In this document: piece by piece, positions 58,352-64,000 of the stretch
Layout of the letters: each line of letters opens with the position of its first letter
Numbering within the stretch: the stretch's first letter is position 1
The notes under the pieces: generated by a model
The model's database searches: none
The model's input: the letters and a program-made list of their open reading frames with translations, nothing else
What the model was told of the DNA's origin: nothing
From: Sclerurus mexicanus
Lineage: Eukaryota; Chordata; Aves; Passeriformes; Furnariidae
Reading direction: 5' to 3'
Length of the DNA: 64,000 nucleotides
Assembly (NCBI GenBank): GCA_013396755.1
Contig: VWZF01002523.1
Span: forward strand, 248,001 to 312,000
Translations under genes and position numbers: made by a program

Positions 58352-61300
58352 GTAAGTGTAGTAGTTATGTAACACTGGCCTTTCATTTGTGTCTACCAGA
58401 CTGTTTCTAACAGAGCATGTTTCTTCTAATACAAAAAATGACATAGTCAAGCTAAATTTGTTTCTTCTGAAGTGATACTTCTGTATATCCTTTACAGTAA
58501 CATGGCCAGATCATGGTCTTTACAAAATACGCCCATCACAGTTGGGAATGGAAAGAGCTTTGCAGAAAACATCATAGTGCCAGGGCAAGACAGCACAATA
58601 TGAATGCATGAACCCTTTGGTTCAACACACATTATGGCTATTTAGTAGGTTTATAAACCTTTTGTGCTTCTGGGTATAGGAATAAATGTACCCTGTGCAC
58701 AAATTATTTCTGTTAGCCTAACTTAGTATTGTTTCTATCTTCCCCTAGAACTCTTGCATTTGCAGTTTTATGTGTCACATCTTCGAGCTGTACAGGATTG
58801 TGTGCAGTGGCATGATTTTTCTGCTCTTTTGTGACTTGTAGAGACAGATGAGCAGTTCTGCTGTCTGTGCTGGCATGCAGCATAGGCTTGTGCTGCAGCT
58901 TTGTCAGGCACATCCTGACATCTGCAGTGCAGCTAGTGACAGTAAAAGCTGTTATGAAGTCTAATTCCAGGTGTTTGATGGCACTTTTTGCACTGCAGGC
59001 CTGACTGGTGTTGAAGCCAGTACAACTGCAGCAAGGAGAAGCTGCTTGGGATGTGGTGATGGAAAGGATCAAAGCAAACAGTGGTTGAAATACCAACCTG
59101 GGTTGGTGGGGTTTATTCCCTCCTTTTTGCAGGAGTCTTGATGAATCACTAAATAATGTCTATAATGTACATTTGTCCCTGGACTGAACATGGGGTCTTG
59201 GCTTATTGAGCCTCCTGCCCTACTATTTTGCAGTTGGGGTGTTAGATGAGCACTGTTATATGCATGTTCACACCCAGCCATGGTCCTCCTGGGGCCTTCC
59301 AAATCTCCATTTCCTTGTCATAGGAGCATCCTGAGAGGGGTCCCGAGGTAGTGGGGGACTAGTGTTGGCCATGACAACAGCTCCTCCAGCTGTAACCTGT
59401 TCTGTGTAAGAGCACACAGATAAACCTGACTAGTTTTAACAGTTTCTGTGTTGTCATAACTCTACCAATCTGTAGATGCCATCAGTACGTAGGTAATACA
59501 ACCCTGTTCCACCTGGTACACGGTAACTTTTGTGATTTGGGAGCTGCATATCTTTAGAAAAGGTTCAGGCAAAATAAAAATAGTGGTGCTCTTAATAAGA
59601 TTAGGGTTTTATGCTGAGTAGAAGTAAGAGGTTAGTTTCCAGTCTTCAGATTACTGGGTTGTGTCACAAGCCTGGAATTTTGTTATTAAATGCTTGGCAT
59701 GTTCTGCTGTTCTTTCAGCTAGCAAGACAAATACAAGCCAGCACCAGGCTCCACATATCCTGAGGATGAGGAGAAGGGAGAGGAGAATAAAAGTTTTTCT
59801 GGAACTCAGAACGAAAAGCAGAATAGTGTTTGTCTAATTCTGCACTTGGGGCCTTTGCCCCAGTCCACCTGAATGCATGTACTTGTACATAAGGTCCTGT
59901 TTATGCTGTCAGGTTAATGACCTGGAAGTTGTCAGCTCTCATTTCAACTTGCAGAGCTGTCCTTGGAAGCAGCGCGTCTTGTGCCATGGAATCCCTGCAG
60001 CTTGGCTCGGCTCGGCTCTGTTGCAGGGAATGGCGCAGAGACTTTTTAAACCCATCTGTGAAGTTTACTTGGTAGCAAAGCTGTTGGTATTTCTGTTTCA
60101 TGAATGAAATGTCCTCAAATAGAGGCAGGTTTATGCATTACCTCATTTATTATTTTAACAGGGCAAACCTGATCTGGTGGCAAGCTCTGCCCTGAGGCAC
60201 TTTTAAATGACTTGCTTGGATTCTTTTGTGAGTGCAGAAGAAAGGACTCCTGCACAGCCGAGGGGTGCCATCAGCAGGGCCCCAGCAAGGGAGGTGCCCT
60301 TTCACCTCCTCCTGAGGACTGCTGACTTCATTTTCTTTGGACCACAATTCCCTTTTCACTGATGATTAGGAGCTGAGAGAGTACTGATTTCCTCCACAGT
60401 GTTGTCCAGCAGTTCACTTGCGTTGCTTGCTCTTGTCCAACTTAGGAACCATGGCCTGGAGATGATAGGTTTTGTTCTCCTCTCTGGCTGTTTGCCACGC
60501 AGGCACTCCCAAGCACTTAATAAGCAGTCGTATAACATAACAAAAGAACAAGAATCATCCAGTTAAAAGTTCCAGGGAATGAATGGTTCTGGTATTGGTG
60601 ACTTTCCTGCTGTGAGTGCGAGGTGGAACTGTGGATCTCCAGAGATCCCTTCCACCTGGTGTCCCTGGATCCTCTTTCCACATGTTTTCTGCGCTGTGTG
60701 CGGCATCACATAACCCAGCATTTCTGCTGGATGCATGTGCTAAAACGCAATAGATTTTTTTGTGTGTTCTCACTTGCACTACAGGATCTGTGCCCTGGGT
60801 TCCTTGGATTTTCTAGAAAATGGCATTTGCTAGGGCTAGCCAAGCTTTCCATAAGGTAGGAGTCAGCCAGGGCTTCTGAAGGTGCACGGCTGGGGAGCAA
60901 AGCTCTTACACACTCTTTTTCTGGTGATGCTCAGTACTTGCATGATTGAGTTTCCCATGATCTCATAAATTTTATTTTCTTTCCTTGCCTTGGAAGGCTT
61001 GCAGGTCTGCATATTTACAATTGAAGTTTGGGTGGGTTTTTTTTCTCTCTTTTTTAAGGAGGAGAGAGGAAAATAAATACTATTAGTATTTGGATCAGCT
61101 GAGTCCATACAAGAAGCAGGGCTTTCACTTTGGGAATCTAGAGAAATTAATTTTCTGCTATTGCCAGGGGAATCAGTAATGTAATTTTTAAACAAAAAGA
61201 AATATTTAATTAACAGTGAGTAAAGAATTCTTGAACTGAAGCAGTGTTGTCTCCCAGCTCTGCCAGGCGTCAGCAGGCAACTTCCCTCGTAGACAAGGCT

Positions 61301-64000
61301 CTTCACCATTTATCTCTGGAGATAGTAGCTTGGTAATTTTATTTTTTTCTCTCTAATTGACTTTAAGGAAGCCATGCTTTTCAGCAGTCATTTAGCATTG
61401 CAGGGCACTGTGCTCTTCCCAAGAGCTGCAGCACTCCATAGTGATGTCTTTGTGCTGTGCCTCTAAGTTGCACTGTTTTGAGTTGGCTTTGAGAGCACAT
61501 CCAGAACTGGGAGGTCTGTGCAGCAGGTACTGAGAACATGTTCTTGCTTCTTTGGAAAGGGTACGGCAGTCTGAGCTCTGCTGAAGCACAGGGAGGTCTC
61601 CAATTGGTGTTAAACCTTCCTTCCATTTCTCCTAAGTCTGAGAGGCAGAGTGGAGAGATCCGCCAACACCTTTGATTTCTGCCCTGTAACGTCTGTGATA
61701 CCAAGTCTGCTCGGCCTGTTACAAACCCCCATGGAGCATGGATACAAAACTCAGATTAGTTGATCCAAGGTGCTCTGTCAGCAGGGAATAGACACCTGGC
61801 TGCTCCTGCAGCTCTCTGTAAGCCTGGCACCCACACAGCTCTCTCTCACAGCTCACATCTGTTCTGCCATAGAGTGTTCAGGTCTTGAGGTTGTTTCTAG
61901 AATTACCTGAATAGCTAACTTAATTTGAAAAGTAATTAAGTAAATCATTGGAGAAAACAAATCCCTTCCAATTTACTTTGGCCCGTAAATGCCGCTCCAG
62001 ATCATTCCACTCTTGTGTGGTTAGGATCAGAGTCCCCGCAACTTGGAGTGATTAAGCAGTAGATTTCCCCATCCTGGAAGGTTCAGTCAGTGACCCTTTG
62101 GTGACATGTCTGCAGGCTTATTTAAGGACAGTGATGTTTTTTAGGGTAAGAATGTAATTACTGTTCTTAAGGAAAGCATGGTTTAAAGTTTGATTAGTTT
62201 GGGAAATTCAGAGGACTACTGGCATTTCGTCCTGATATCAAAGTTTGCCACTTGCATTTAATGGACCGCATATACATTATCTTACAGTACATTGCAGTGA
62301 AAAGTAGATATTAAAAGGTACTTCTGGTTATTATTTGTTAGAGTGAGAGTGATCTGGCCCCGTGGAAATCAGTGGCAAAGCCTTTACCAACTTCAGTAGG
62401 ACGAGAATTTCACTTTGTAGATTTCTGCTTCAGTCCCACAAGCCATAGAGCTTCAGGGAAACCTCTTATTATGAAAGTGAATTTCTGATCCTGCAAGCCA
62501 ACATCTGCAATGAGCATTGAAGGGTTTCTCAAGTTCTGCAAACAATTTTTCACTGAAGTGATTAAGCCAAATTTAGATCAGAACTTTTGTTCTTTCTTTG
62601 TGTGCTAGGAATAAAAATGACTTGGTTGTGTTGTGCTTCTGTTGGTAGTAAGCCTGTGCTGTGCTAATTGTATTTGGGATGATATAATTGTATTTGGAAT
62701 TATGTATGACTTTCAGGAAGCAAAAGACTATAAAGCCTGGCTTTGACATGCTTGTGTAGCAGTAGGTTGCTGTGCTCCACACACTTCTGGCAATAATAAT
62801 TTGAATGTATTCGGAGAGCATGAGACAGGTTCCAATTCACTGCACTCCTGATGCCATCTACATCCTGCAGGCAAAATTGCTATATAAGAAGCTGGCTTCA
62901 GATGATGTTTTATAGCCAGAAATTTGGTTCTAACATATACTTTTCTCCTGCTTTATTGCACTTGACAATGGGTGGTTTTTACTGAACGTGAAGTTTTCTG
63001 CTGTTGACTTTGTGGATTTCTGTGGACTGGGATGTGTAATTTGGTCTTTCATTCAGATAAAATGCCTTGATTAGACCCACTCGGTCCTGCTGCTCCTAAA
63101 GATACAGCAGCTATTTTACATGTTTGCAACTGCTGCAAGTTAACATGCAGATTTTTGAAAGATTTTACATACTCTCCTTTGTCCTGGGGAACCTGATGTT
63201 AGCTACTGAGAGGAAAAAAAGTGACTTTATCCCAGGGTCCTAGGATTTTTAGATCTTGTCCTATATTGTGTACAGATGCTGAGAATAATATATGTTGAAA
63301 GAACTGAGGCTCAGGGCATGGTATCCATGATAAAATTGCCTTTCCTTTTCAAAGCAGAGGTCACCCTTTAGCCTGTCTTGTCTGTGAGGCCACCCCTTGC
63401 CTCGCTGGGAAAATCTGAGAAAGCAAACAGTGTGTGTGATTGTGCTTCAGCATGCCCTGAAGCTCAGCGAGCCAGCCTCTGTCAAATTACAGCTGCGCTT
63501 GACTTTCAAATTTGAAAATCCATTATGAAAACCTCCTGTTTCCGTCTAAGTGTCAATAGTGAAAATGAAGTCTGGCCTGCTGCATTCTTGTTACAAATTC
63601 CCTATTTTTTGGCTAAACTGTGGATTCTCTCCATGTCAGAGAGAATTTTCTCCTCCCAAATCCCTGGCGTCCATATGAAAACAGTGAAGCAGCTTTCTTT
63701 TTGGTCTTTCTTGAACTGTCATCCTTTCTGGTGTGGAAGGGGAGCAGGGAGAGATGGCTTTCAAAGGCACTGAGAGGTGGTGGGGAGAAGCATTCTCTGT
63801 GGTCTTCTGGTTACTCAGCTGGAGAAGATGTGGCTTTCGGTAGCATTTTAGAGCTTAGTCTAAAAACCTCCAGAAAGAAATTTATTAATCAAAAATTGTG
63901 TCTAAAAATGTATGTTGGTCTATAGAGCACAAATTCTGAGATTCTGAAATACTCAAAAATGTATGAGAACAACACAACTGCGAGTTTAAGTAAAAGGGAG
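58352..64000 (+). other. ATF6: ATF6 intron sequence running off the window
   Basis: I found no exon encoding the expected continuation (human DHLLLPATTHNKTTRPKMS) in this 5.6 kb. The remaining ATF6 exons must lie beyond 64000. No other gene was recognised here. Confidence 0.6.

Overview
The window looks like avian nuclear DNA. It carries vertebrate multi-exon genes with GT-AG introns, several fragments resembling CR1 LINEs (the main bird retroposon), compact GC-rich stretches and one assembly gap of 481 N. No CRISPR array, tRNA, rRNA or prokaryotic feature was seen. All family assignments come from reading the translations against remembered human proteins, because no search could be run.

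Layout. (1) 1-7425: no gene recognised, apart from a weak TATA-type promoter candidate near 2741. (2) 7426-9535, minus strand: the C-terminal four coding exons of an HTATIP2/TIP30-like short-chain dehydrogenase. Its 5' part is lost around a single ambiguous base at 9535. (3) 9536-10558: a GC-rich spacer. (4) 10559-11904, plus strand: a PI-PLC X-domain enzyme that resembles bacterial PI-PLC more than vertebrate PLCXD1-3 and keeps all catalytic residues. (5) 11905-19357: no coding exon recognised; the signal-peptide exon of the next gene should lie here. (6) 19358-26815, plus: P-selectin (SELP) with a C-type lectin domain, an EGF domain, eleven sushi/CCP repeats, a transmembrane segment and a P-selectin-type tail. 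(7) 26816-28030: a CR1 fragment, then a GC-rich island interrupted by the N gap, which is the likely ATF6 promoter and first exon. (8) 29232 to beyond 64000, plus: ATF6 (alpha form), with twelve consecutive coding exons visible (522 codons, all phases consistent). The N-terminal roughly 55 and C-terminal roughly 95 residues are missing from view.

The genes do not form one pathway. SELP is a cell-surface adhesion receptor of platelets and endothelium. ATF6 is the ER-membrane stress sensor that Golgi proteases S1P and S2P release as a bZIP transcription factor. The HTATIP2-like protein is an NADPH-binding SDR. The PI-PLC-like protein should act on phosphatidylinositol or GPI lipids.

Most interesting points: the selectin's tandem CCP exon array (11 repeats against 9 in human), with a near-identical two-exon block repeated at exactly 1927 bp; a Glu-to-Gln change at a calcium/ligand-site residue of the selectin lectin domain; and the bacterial-type PI-PLC gene with an apparently intact active site.
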